Shown: piece after piece, positions 8,215 through 15,592 of the stretch
How positions within the stretch are numbered: the first letter of the stretch is position 1
How the letters are laid out: every line of letters begins with the position of its first letter
Assembly: GCA_002492465.1 (NCBI GenBank)
Contig: DKYT01000050.1
Span: forward strand, 494 to 42,048
Reading direction: 5' to 3'
Length of the DNA stretch: 41,555 nt
From: Lachnospiraceae bacterium UBA7093
GTDB taxonomy: Bacteria > Bacillota > Clostridia > Lachnospirales > Lachnospiraceae
Made by a program: the position numbers and the translations under genes
The notes under the pieces: generated by a model
What the model was told of the DNA's origin: nothing
What the model saw: only the letters and a program-made list of their open reading frames with translations
Databases searched by the model: none

Positions 8215-9318
8215 ATGATTTTGAAAAAGAAAAATTTGCCATTAACCATACTGCTCAGCATCTGTATGTTGCTATATTCATGCCCCCTTTTGGCTCATGC
8301 CCAGGGAACGGAAGAGGCAAAGGCGGTTGCGGCGGCATATGAGAACTATCAGGAGCGCTTTTTACAGATTAAGGATTATTCGGAGATTGAGCCGGCAGGC
8401 TTTGATATCATCGAAAGCCAGATATTCCCCATAGAAACCAAAAGCTTTGGACAGGCTTATTTTGTACCGGCATTGGAGAAAAACTATCACAGGCTGGCAC
8501 TGTTCTTTACAGACGAGGATGGCAATGTGGTTTACAAGACAGATCAGCTGGAGGCGAACCATCGTAATCAGGGAGAGCTGGAGCAGCCGATACGGGAACT
8601 GAAGGCGGTTTCCTTTCAGGAACTGAACGGGGACGGGCGGATGGACATTGTGCTGATCACTACCTGTGTCAATGACAAAGGGAGCTATGCCGGAACTCCT
8701 TACAAAATCGGCGATGTGCTGTTTCAGGATGAGCAGGGCTTTTACAGGGACTATCGGATTTCAGATAAGCTCAACCGGTTCAGCATGAATAAAAGTGTGG
8801 AGAGCATTGTGGCATTTGTGAGGGACGGTTATTCCACGGAATTTCTTTATACGGCGTCCACCAAACAGGAGCTTTTAAGCCACGGCTTTGAGATTGCCAG
8901 GGAGCAGTGCTATTACAGACAGTTTGAGAAGCTGGGAAAACTGGAGGTGGTGCCGGGAACCTACACCATGGCAAATTTTGCCACCTTCATGATTTATCTG
9001 GTAAACGAACAGGGATACATTGTGTGGAGCTTTCAGCCCATGGGAGATTTCGATAATCTTTACGCTCTGAAGGGAATTACCTGCCGGGATATTGACGGAG
9101 ACGGAATGAAGGATCTTCTGGTGCTTGCCAGATATAGCTACGAGGGAAGAGGAAACGAAATGATCACGGAAAGCGATTATAAGATTTATTATCAGCGGAC
9201 CGGCGGATTTTATGAGGATACGGAAATGAAGCGGCAGCATCCATGCAGCGACGAGGATACGGTTTCCGGACTGGTGGAAAAAGCCCGCGCCTATTGGGGG
9301 TGGAAAGTAAACGAATGA
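8215..9318 (+). CDS. secreted protein with FG-GAP/VCBS-like calcium-type repeats
   Basis: This 367-residue protein has a clear signal peptide: LKKK, a hydrophobic core, then a likely cleavage after AHA near residue 30. Two segments near residues 138-150 and 285-300 (NGDGRMDIVLI and DIDGDGMKDLLVLAR) resemble the DxDGDGxxD motifs of FG-GAP/VCBS beta-propeller repeats, which bind calcium. The rest is not recognised. It should lie outside the cell. Its stop codon overlaps the start of the response regulator gene (ATGA), so it is the first gene of a sensory operon and may contribute to signal detection. That role is an inference. Confidence 0.75.
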   Translation: MILKKKNLPLTILLSICMLLYSCPLLAHAQGTEEAKAVAAAYENYQERFLQIKDYSEIEPAGFDIIESQIFPIETKSFGQAYFVPALEKNYHRLALFFTDEDGNVVYKTDQLEANHRNQGELEQPIRELKAVSFQELNGDGRMDIVLITTCVNDKGSYAGTPYKIGDVLFQDEQGFYRDYRISDKLNRFSMNKSVESIVAFVRDGYSTEFLYTASTKQELLSHGFEIAREQCYYRQFEKLGKLEVVPGTYTMANFATFMIYLVNEQGYIVWSFQPMGDFDNLYALKGITCRDIDGDGMKDLLVLARYSYEGRGNEMITESDYKIYYQRTGGFYEDTEMKRQHPCSDEDTVSGLVEKARAYWGWKVNE

Positions 9319-9974
9319 TAAAAATATTAATTGTAGATGATGAAAAACCCATTTGTGATCTGATCGATTTAAATTTGTCGGCATCAGGTTATCACTGCAC
9401 ATCGGTGCAGAACGGACTGGATGCCATAGACAAGGTGGAAAAGGAAGCTTTCGACCTGATCCTGCTTGATATTATGCTGCCGGGAGCGGACGGCTACGAC
9501 GTAATCGAATACATACGTCCTCTTAAAATTCCGGTGATTTTTATAACGGCAAAGCATGAGGTGAAGGATCGGGTTAAAGGCTTAAAGCTGGGAGCCGACG
9601 ACTACCTGGTAAAGCCCTTTGACGTGGTGGAACTGGTAGCAAGAGTGGAGGCGGTTCTAAGGCGGTACAATAAAACGGATAAGCTGCTGACAGCAGGCGA
9701 TATTGTGGTGGACGTGGATGCAAGGAGAGTGCTCAGAGGCGGAAAGCAGGTTATTCTCACGAACAAGGAGTTTGGGCTTCTGGTGCTGTTTATGCAGAAT
9801 AAAAATGTGGCGCTGTTTCGGGAAGCTTTGTATGAAAAGGTGTGGGAGGATGAATACATCGGCGACAGCCGCACCCTGGATCTCCATGTGCAGCGTCTTC
9901 GGAAGAAACTGGGATGGGAACATAATTTAGTGGCGGTTTATAAGGTTGGCTACCGCCTAGAGGTGCCGGAATGA
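9315..9974 (+). CDS. OmpR/PhoB family response regulator
   Basis: The protein has 219 residues from the ATG at 9315, which overlaps the preceding stop. The receiver domain has the acidic pair D8/D9, phospho-acceptor D52 (LLDIMLPGADG), T78 and K100 (VKPFD). The C-terminal winged helix (about 125-217) has the DNA-binding and wing residues of this family, including SRTLDLHVQRLRKKL and VYKVGYRLE. Members bind tandem direct repeats of about 10-11 bp next to a -35 box. Such repeats lie at 12213-12278. The partner kinase gene overlaps by 4 bp downstream. Confidence 0.95.
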   Translation: MIKILIVDDEKPICDLIDLNLSASGYHCTSVQNGLDAIDKVEKEAFDLILLDIMLPGADGYDVIEYIRPLKIPVIFITAKHEVKDRVKGLKLGADDYLVKPFDVVELVARVEAVLRRYNKTDKLLTAGDIVVDVDARRVLRGGKQVILTNKEFGLLVLFMQNKNVALFREALYEKVWEDEYIGDSRTLDLHVQRLRKKLGWEHNLVAVYKVGYRLEVPE

Positions 9975-11383
9975 AATTTTCATCAAAATTGCTGTTGTGG
10001 ACGATCATCGTTATGGCGATCGCCTTGGGCATCAGCGGATTTTATTTTGTCAATTATGTGTTTGAAACTTCCCTGGCAAGGGAGGCGGGGCAGGCGCTTG
10101 ACGAAAACAGCATTTTAAGCTTTGCCTTCGAGACTGCCGCTTTAAACGTACCTGCAAAATACGACGTACTGCAGGACCATACGGTGGAACAGATTGCAGC
10201 GAATCTGGAAACAGGGGGGCAGAATACCAGCCGTATGCTGCGTCTTTCAGACGAGGGAAAAAATATTCTGTATGCCAGCGACGGGTTTGAAACAGATGAG
10301 GAACTGTTAAAACAGACAGACGCCCTTACAAAGACTTACCGCACCATTTTTTTAAACGGACATTACTATATTCAGACAGGCAGCCGGGTAAATGCGCTGG
10401 ATCGGGTGCTGTACCTGGAGACGCTGCGGGATGTGTCAGAGGTTTTTAATGAAAGGGAACTGGGCTTTAAAGTATACCAGAGAGTTACGATTCTGATGCT
10501 GATTTTGGGAACTGTTATCATGTATCTGATCTCGTCCTTTCTTACAAAGCCCATCCGTCTGCTGACCAGAGCCACCAAGCGAATGGCGGCAGGGGATTAC
10601 GATTACCGCGCCAGAGTGGTCAGCGACGACGAATTGGGGCATTTGACGTTGGATTTTAACCATATGGCGGAGGCGCTGGAGGAGAACATCAACAAGCTGG
10701 AGGATGAAATACAGGCGAGGGAGGATTTTGTGGGCGCCTTTGCCCATGAATTGAAAACGCCTTTGACTGCGATCATCGGCTATGCGGATATGCTGCGCTC
10801 CAGAAAGTTGGATGAGGAAAAAAGCTTTCTGTCGGCAAATTATATTTACACAGAGGGAAAGCGGCTGGAGACAATGTCCATCCGCCTGCTGGATATTATG
10901 GTCAGCAGACATGGGCAGGTACAATTCCAGGAGATACAGGCGGAAAGTTTATTCCTGTATCTGAAGGATATGTTTCAGAATAATGACAGCATGGAATTTG
11001 AGTATTCCTATGACCGCGCCATGGTATGGGCGGAGAGCAGCATGATTATCACGGTTTTAATCAATTTGTTGGATAATGCCTGCAAGGCGTCAGATCCGGG
11101 CAGCATCATTGAGGTGAAGGGCAAAGAGGAGCCGAAGGGCTATCGATTCACCGTAAGCGATCACGGCATCGGCATACCGGAGCAGGAGCTGCAGAAAATC
11201 ACCAAGGCATTTTATATGGTGGATAAATCCAGATCCAGAAGCAGAAACGGGGCGGGGCTTGGGCTTTCTCTCTGCACGGAGATTTTATCCCTTCACGGCA
11301 GCAGCCTTGAAATTGAAAGCACTTTAGGAGAAGGAACCAGTATCAGCTTTGTACTTCCCCATAGAGAACAGGAGGAAGGATAA
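9971..11383 (+). CDS. membrane sensor histidine kinase
   Basis: The protein has 470 residues. There is one membrane helix at about 7-28, an extracellular domain of about 140 residues, a second helix at about 172-191 and a HAMP domain to about 245. The HisKA dimerisation domain has the phosphorylated H259 in FAHELKTPL. The catalytic domain has the N-box NLLDNA (365-370), DHGIGIP (397-403) and GAGLGLSL (427-434). All catalytic motifs are intact. The extracellular domain is not recognised. It probably phosphorylates the overlapping upstream regulator. Confidence 0.95.
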   Translation: MKFSSKLLLWTIIVMAIALGISGFYFVNYVFETSLAREAGQALDENSILSFAFETAALNVPAKYDVLQDHTVEQIAANLETGGQNTSRMLRLSDEGKNILYASDGFETDEELLKQTDALTKTYRTIFLNGHYYIQTGSRVNALDRVLYLETLRDVSEVFNERELGFKVYQRVTILMLILGTVIMYLISSFLTKPIRLLTRATKRMAAGDYDYRARVVSDDELGHLTLDFNHMAEALEENINKLEDEIQAREDFVGAFAHELKTPLTAIIGYADMLRSRKLDEEKSFLSANYIYTEGKRLETMSIRLLDIMVSRHGQVQFQEIQAESLFLYLKDMFQNNDSMEFEYSYDRAMVWAESSMIITVLINLLDNACKASDPGSIIEVKGKEEPKGYRFTVSDHGIGIPEQELQKITKAFYMVDKSRSRSRNGAGLGLSLCTEILSLHGSSLEIESTLGEGTSISFVLPHREQEEG

Positions 11384-11384
11384 A

Positions 11385-12215
11385 ATGAAAAAAACAGCAA
11401 TTCATTTGGCTTTTTTAAGCTTTACGGTGCTGGTTATTGTTTTTTCCATATGGGGCCCGGAATGGCTGGCGGGGTATAAGGACAGAACCGTGCTGGACCG
11501 GATTAACACCCAGACCTCAGAGATTGAGGGAGAGGGCTACCGCTATAGACTCAGCAGTAACGAAAAGCTTTATATTTTGTCCAAGGCATTGAACGGGCAA
11601 AGTGTTCCGGAAAGCGAGCAGAACGCCCTTACAAGACCGGGGGAGGAAGAAAAGGAATATCAGGAGTTAGATGGAAACTATGCCTTTATAATCAATCATA
11701 GAGGTCCTACAGGGAAGGAAATTACCGATGAGCAGATTTTTTCCACCTGCAACCAGATGCTTGCCGATTTAAAGGAAATGGGAATTCTGCCTGACGCCGT
11801 AAAGGAGGTCAGAGGGGGAGAATACGACGCAGTGCTTTATTCGGCAATCGATGTGCTGGAACCGAGGAATAATGTTGCCGTCTGGAAGGTAAGCCTTTCT
11901 ACCAATATTAAAAATGCAGATAAACGCAATCGGCTGATCGACGTATATCTGGATGGGGATGATGGAAAGGTGTATGAATTTTACGCCAGAACAGAATTGA
12001 AATGGGAGGACATCGATCCGGATGAGCTGATTGAAAAATGGCGGAGCTATATGGGGCTTTCCAGCCCTCAGGTTTATGAGACGGAAAATCCGCTTTTGGA
12101 ATCCACGCCCTACTATAAAAAATATGTGTTTTCCGGGGAGGGAGAGGAAAGATGTATTGTAACTGTGGGCTTTTATGAGGGGATTAACGAGCTGTTTTTA
12201 AAAATTTCAAAATGA
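11385..12215 (+). CDS. membrane-anchored protein of unknown function in a two-component operon
   Basis: The protein has 276 residues from the ATG at 11385, which follows GGAGGA. It has an N-terminal hydrophobic segment (residues about 4-25), either a signal anchor or an uncleaved signal peptide. The remainder is soluble, with many charged residues, and would face outward. I recognise no domain. It starts one base after the kinase stop codon, so it is probably co-expressed and may act as an accessory protein of the kinase. Its stop codon forms the first base triplet of the 11-bp repeat array that follows. Confidence 0.8.
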   Translation: MKKTAIHLAFLSFTVLVIVFSIWGPEWLAGYKDRTVLDRINTQTSEIEGEGYRYRLSSNEKLYILSKALNGQSVPESEQNALTRPGEEEKEYQELDGNYAFIINHRGPTGKEITDEQIFSTCNQMLADLKEMGILPDAVKEVRGGEYDAVLYSAIDVLEPRNNVAVWKVSLSTNIKNADKRNRLIDVYLDGDDGKVYEFYARTELKWEDIDPDELIEKWRSYMGLSSPQVYETENPLLESTPYYKKYVFSGEGEERCIVTVGFYEGINELFLKISK

Positions 12216-12278
12216 TGCAAAATTGATGCAAAAATGATGGAACAATGATGCAAGAATGATGAGAAAATGATGCACCGG
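12213..12278 (+). repeat. six in-phase 11-bp direct repeats upstream of the amidase promoter
   Basis: TGATG occurs at 12213, 12224, 12235, 12246, 12257 and 12268, exactly 11 bp apart each time. The consensus unit is TGATGcAanaa. The array begins in the stop codon of the preceding gene and ends directly against the -35 box of the next promoter. The 11-bp period places every unit on the same face of the helix. OmpR-family regulators typically bind such direct repeats. The upstream response regulator is therefore the obvious candidate, but this is inference. Confidence 0.85.
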
Positions 12279-12307
12279 TTGTGTACACTGACAATAGGCG
12301 GTAATAC
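12279..12307 (+). promoter_or_regulatory. promoter of the amidase gene, abutting the 11-bp repeats
   Basis: TTGTGT (12279-12284) and TAATAC (12302-12307) have a 17-bp spacer. Both boxes are imperfect, as expected for a promoter that needs an activator. The repeat array touches the -35 box. Confidence 0.6.
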
Positions 12308-12328
12308 ACGAAAGGGGCGTCATTTTTT

Positions 12329-13132
12329 ATGTACACAGGAAAAAATCTGAGAAAACGGATGAACAGAAAAAGAAGGGGCGGAGGCGGATTTTTACTTGCC
12401 CTGTTGCTTGTTGCCATTGTATCCCTGGGCGTTCCCTCTTTCACTGTAATGATGGTATTTGCAGCATCAGAAAGCCATGCGCCTGAGACAGAGGCAAAAG
12501 CGCAGCAAAGGACAGAGAAAATCGTCTCCGAAAAAAAGCTGGATCCCAAAGAGCTTGCCGTAAGAAAAATGACAAAGCATGGTCCGGCGCTTATTGTGGT
12601 AGACGCAGGTCACGGCGGAGTGGACGACGGTTGTCTGGGAGGCGGTTTACTGGAAAAGGACGTTAATCTTCAAATTGCGTTGCTGGTAAAGGAAAAACTG
12701 GAGGAAAAGGGCTTTCAGGTTATGATGCCCAGGGAAACGGACGAATATCTGGCAATAGAAGAGCGGGTGGAACTGGCAAACAGTTATCAGGCGGACGCTT
12801 ATATCAGCATCCATCAAAATACCTACGAGGGCAGCGACAAAAGTGTCTGCGGTATCGAAACCTGGTATGATGGAGGAGACAAAACCAGGGACAACGAAAA
12901 GCTGGCAAGGCTGGTTCATCAGGAAGCGTTGAAAAGCACCGGGGCAAAGGAAAGGAAACTGTGGGATATAGCGGATTACTGCGTCACCAACAAAACCCTT
13001 ATGCCCGCCTGCCTGATCGAAACGGGGTTCCTGTCCAATCCGGAGGAAAGCAGGCGCCTGTCCTCGAAGGCGTATCAGGAAAAGCTTGCCCAGGGCATTG
13101 CAGAAGGCATTGCTTTGTACTTTACTTCGTAG
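12329..13132 (+). CDS. N-acetylmuramoyl-L-alanine amidase (Amidase_3)
   Basis: The protein has 267 residues. A strongly basic N-terminus is followed by a membrane helix (about 21-45), a short linker and an Amidase_3 domain from about residue 87. Zinc ligands and catalytic residues are visible: H95 (DAGHGG), E109, H162 (ISIHQN) and E231 (LIETGFLSN). The enzyme cleaves the bond between muramic acid and the peptide stem in the cell wall. A good ribosome site (AAAGGGG) precedes the ATG. The 11-bp repeats upstream suggest control by the adjacent two-component system. The 3' end overlaps the convergent methyltransferase gene by 11 bp. Confidence 0.93.
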   Translation: MYTGKNLRKRMNRKRRGGGGFLLALLLVAIVSLGVPSFTVMMVFAASESHAPETEAKAQQRTEKIVSEKKLDPKELAVRKMTKHGPALIVVDAGHGGVDDGCLGGGLLEKDVNLQIALLVKEKLEEKGFQVMMPRETDEYLAIEERVELANSYQADAYISIHQNTYEGSDKSVCGIETWYDGGDKTRDNEKLARLVHQEALKSTGAKERKLWDIADYCVTNKTLMPACLIETGFLSNPEESRRLSSKAYQEKLAQGIAEGIALYFTS

Positions 13133-13979
13133 GTTCTTTTTGACAGGAGTAAATTTGATCATTAGGTAATAAGCCGTATGTACGAATGTCTTCCGGTGAA
13201 AAGAAATTGCTGGCGGTAATACATTTAACAGAAAATCCGGCACTTTCCAAGTGCTTTTGATAGTCACGTCCGTACTTACGGACATGGTCGCATTGTCCAT
13301 AGTATTTTAAACGGAGAATATCAGAATTAATAGCAGGATCCTCCAGGGTTTTCTCCAGACTGTCATCTATGGGAACGTTAATAAAAGCGGTACCGTTTTC
13401 CTTTAACACTCGTTTAAGTTCAGATAGAGCGAGCTGTTCTTGAGGAATATGCTCTAAAACATGATTGCATAGGATATAATCAAATTTTTGATTTTCATAT
13501 GGCAGGTGAGTCAGGTCAACATAGTCTCGCATTCTTTGCCCGCAGACAGAGTAGCCTTCCCATTTATCTACTGGATAATAATCAATTTGTTTATTTTGGG
13601 AGAAAGGTAGGAAAAATAATTCTTCCGGCGCACAGTGTAAAATGGAAATCTGAGTTTGGGGGCGGAGAATATCAGTTTCCTGATGATAATATAACCACTG
13701 CATTCTATGGCGTTCATAGCTTTTACAATAAGGACATTGAACGTTAAAGGATATATGATCTCCCGAAACGATAGGGTAAAAGTAGGGAAAAGAATTACGG
13801 CAAAAGGGACAGCGATGAACTGTATGTGGGTGAAAAATTTTCCCCTTTATTTTAATTAAAATAATTAATATGTTGCGAACAACTTTGTCCAGAAAATAGT
13901 AAGAGGATATTCGATAAATATCTGAGAACTTTCGTTCTTTTAATAACTGTAAAAAGTGAGTAAAACTTTTTTTCAACAT
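13122..13979 (-). CDS. class I SAM-dependent methyltransferase with N-terminal zinc ribbon
   Basis: The protein has 285 residues. A likely zinc ribbon (C57xxC60 and C82xxC85) precedes a Methyltransf_11-type domain: motif I region ILHCAPEE, then FDYILCNHVLEHI and LKRVLKENGTAFINVP. Related proteins occur in polysaccharide and glycan biosynthesis loci, but the substrate here is unknown. The gene is clearly more AT-rich than its neighbours, stands alone on the minus strand and borders a large hairpin element. Together these features suggest later acquisition. GGAGGT precedes the ATG. Confidence 0.88.
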   Translation of the reverse strand: MLKKSFTHFLQLLKERKFSDIYRISSYYFLDKVVRNILIILIKIKGKIFHPHTVHRCPFCRNSFPYFYPIVSGDHISFNVQCPYCKSYERHRMQWLYYHQETDILRPQTQISILHCAPEELFFLPFSQNKQIDYYPVDKWEGYSVCGQRMRDYVDLTHLPYENQKFDYILCNHVLEHIPQEQLALSELKRVLKENGTAFINVPIDDSLEKTLEDPAINSDILRLKYYGQCDHVRKYGRDYQKHLESAGFSVKCITASNFFSPEDIRTYGLLPNDQIYSCQKEPTK

Positions 13980-14013
13980 AATGGTACCTCCAAATAACGA
14001 TTAGCTATATAAA

Positions 14014-14042
14014 AATATAATATAAATTCAGTGTGAGTTCAA
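14014..14042 (-). promoter_or_regulatory. promoter of the methyltransferase gene
   Basis: On the minus strand TTGAAC (14037-14042) and TATATT (14014-14019) are 17 bp apart, about 35 bp before the start codon. Confidence 0.65.
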
Positions 14043-14096
14043 GTTTTGCGCATAAAAATATCCTTTTTTATCCATAATAGGTTATAGTTCAGATTG

Positions 14097-14476
14097 GCGC
14101 GCAGGTACGGCGGAGCTTTGATTTCCGGCATGGCAGGGCGGCAGGGCACAGCACAAAGCACAGCGCAAGGCACAGCACAAGGCTGGGGATTCCCTACAGG
14201 TTTCAGCGCTGGTCTCCAAATCAGATTTCACTAACGGAATGGGGAACGGTATCGAAAACTGGATGGGGCGGAGCCAACGGCATCCGTGCCGTGAGGCTCC
14301 TGGTTCCGCCCTCCATGGCGGAACCTCCCTGACCTTTCACCATTCCGCAAGTGAAATGGCTGATTTTCCGCCAAGACGCTGAAACCTGTAGGGAATCCCC
14401 AGCTTTGTGCTGTGCCTTGCGCTGTGCCCTGCCGCCCTGCCATGCCGGAAATCAAAGCCCCGCCGTACCTGCGCGC
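14097..14476 (+). repeat. large structured hairpin element, copy 1 (upstream of rubrerythrin)
   Basis: The outer arms 14097-14208 and 14377-14476 are inverted repeats. They match at 98 of 100 positions, apart from one extra 12-bp unit in the left arm. The core at about 14225-14365 contains a stem (TTTCACT...AGTGAAA plus GGAATGG...CCATTCC) and two internal hairpins: GGAGCC/GGCTCC with an inner ACGGCA/TGCCGT, and GGTTCCGCC/GGCGGAACC. The core is homologous along its whole length to that of copy 2 at 15146-15481, but the arms are unrelated in sequence. The element ends 31 bp before the rubrerythrin ATG. No transposase is associated with it. Confidence 0.9.
14147..14182 (+). repeat. three tandem 12-bp units within the left arm of hairpin element 1
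   Basis: Three units of the form CACAGCRCAARG follow each other without gaps. The opposite arm holds only two complementary units. The left arm has therefore gained, or the right arm lost, one unit after the inverted repeat formed. Confidence 0.85.
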
Positions 14477-14507
14477 TGACCTGCAAAAATGAAAAGGAGA
14501 ATGAAGG

Positions 14508-15104
14508 ATGGCAGTGGATTTTAAAAACAGTGAAACGAAGGATAACCTGATGCGTGCTTTTGCAGGGGAAAGTCAGGCGAGGAATCGTTATACCTTTGCA
14601 GCGGCACAGGCAAAAAAGAAAAATCTCCATGTGATAGAGGCTGTGTTTACTTACACGGCAAATCAGGAAAAGGAGCACGCAGAGATTTTTTATAATCATT
14701 TAAAGGAGCTTTCAGGTGAGACGATTCATGTAGACGGCGGATACCCGGTGGACATTACCGATGACGTATCGAAGCTTTTGCGCATGGCGCAGCACAATGA
14801 ATATGAGGAGCATGATTCTGTCTATAAGGCGTTTGGGGAAAAGGCGAAGGAAGAGGGATTTTTGCAGGTGGCGAATTCCTTCTTCATGATTGCGGAAATT
14901 GAAAAAGCCCATGGCGACCGCTTTGGCAGATTTGCAGAGTTGATGGAACAAAATAAGCTGTTTTCTTCCGACAAAAAAGAAAGATGGATCTGCTTAAACT
15001 GTGGTTACATTTATGAAGGCGAAAATGCCCCTGAAAAATGCCCTGTCTGCGCTCATGACAAAGGCTACTTCATCCGTCTGGATCAATCCCACTTTGAAAA
15101 TTAG
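14508..15104 (+). CDS. rbr: rubrerythrin family protein
   Basis: The protein has 198 residues. The N-terminal ferritin-like domain carries the glutamate/histidine di-iron ligands (AGESQARNRY, EKEHAEIFY, IAEIEKAHGDR). The C-terminal rubredoxin-like domain has CLNCGY and CPVC. Rubrerythrins reduce hydrogen peroxide in anaerobes. The start follows AAGGAGAATGAAGG. No promoter is visible between the hairpin element and the gene, so its transcript probably either runs through the upstream element or begins within it. A second related element lies 41 bp after the stop codon. Confidence 0.95.
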   Translation: MAVDFKNSETKDNLMRAFAGESQARNRYTFAAAQAKKKNLHVIEAVFTYTANQEKEHAEIFYNHLKELSGETIHVDGGYPVDITDDVSKLLRMAQHNEYEEHDSVYKAFGEKAKEEGFLQVANSFFMIAEIEKAHGDRFGRFAELMEQNKLFSSDKKERWICLNCGYIYEGENAPEKCPVCAHDKGYFIRLDQSHFEN

Positions 15105-15145
15105 CGGGGATGCGTTTCAATATTTTATCATTTCGGTGCAGACCA

Positions 15146-15481
15146 GCGCATAAGCACGCCATGACACAGGCGGCGGAGGAAACAGGTGGAAACAGTATGG
15201 GGAAGGGAAGGTGCTGCTGGGTATGCAGTGTGAGCTTAAAATCGGATTTCACTAACGGAATGGGAAAAATGATCGAAAACTATACGGGTCGGAGTCTAGC
15301 GGCGTCCCTGCCGCAGACTCCTGGTTCTGCCGTCCGTGGCAGAACCACCCTGGGACTCACCATTCCGTAAGTGAAATGACCGATTTTTCGCAAGGACACT
15401 GCATACCCAGCAGCACCTTTCCTTCCCCATATCGTTTCCGCCTGTTTCCTCCGCCGCCTGTGTTATGGTGTGCTTGTGCGC
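15146..15481 (+). repeat. large structured hairpin element, copy 2 (downstream of rubrerythrin)
   Basis: The arms 15146-15231 and 15396-15481 are inverted repeats matching at 79 of 86 positions. Six of the seven mismatches would be G-U pairs in a plus-strand RNA. The core (about 15243-15390) aligns with copy 1 in the same orientation, including TTTCACTAACGGAATGG, ATCGAAAACT and AAGTGAAATG. Its inner hairpins, GGAGTCT/AGACTCC with GCGGC/GCCGC and GGTTCTGCC/GGCAGAACC, differ from copy 1 by paired changes. The arm sequences are unrelated to those of copy 1. Confidence 0.9.
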
Positions 15482-15532
15482 CAGCCAGCCCACTCATTTT
15501 ATAAATATATTCTTAATACTTTCTGCACGCAA

Positions 15533-15562
15533 TTGACATATACCAATTCCCGGGAATATAAT
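15533..15562 (+). promoter_or_regulatory. promoter of the VanZ-like gene with a palindrome in the spacer
   Basis: TTGACA (15533-15538) and TATAAT (15557-15562) are 18 bp apart. A perfect 12-bp palindrome ATTCCCGGGAAT (15546-15557) occupies most of the spacer and reaches the -10 box, so it could be a repressor site. Confidence 0.75.
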
Positions 15563-15592
15563 AACAACATTATATGGGGTAAAGATTTGAAA

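Noticed and set aside
12213..12278. CRISPR array
   Set aside because: Units are 11 bp and directly tandem without spacers, and no cas genes are near.
12647..13300. Minus-strand reading frame of 217 codons opposite the amidase gene
   Set aside because: It is antisense to a gene with all catalytic motifs, and its protein has no recognisable features.
14231..14699. Minus-strand reading frames with peptides such as FHLRNGE inside hairpin element 1, and similar frames in element 2 (15110-15493)
   Set aside because: The peptide similarity between copies is explained by the DNA-level homology of the structured core. The frames lack ribosome sites and run through inverted repeats, so I do not regard them as genes.
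14097..15481. Composite transposon or insertion sequence around rubrerythrin
   Set aside because: The two elements share only the core, not their ends. There is no transposase and no target-site duplication that I can see.
14097..15481. Retron or diversity-generating element
   Set aside because: No reverse transcriptase gene is present anywhere in the window.
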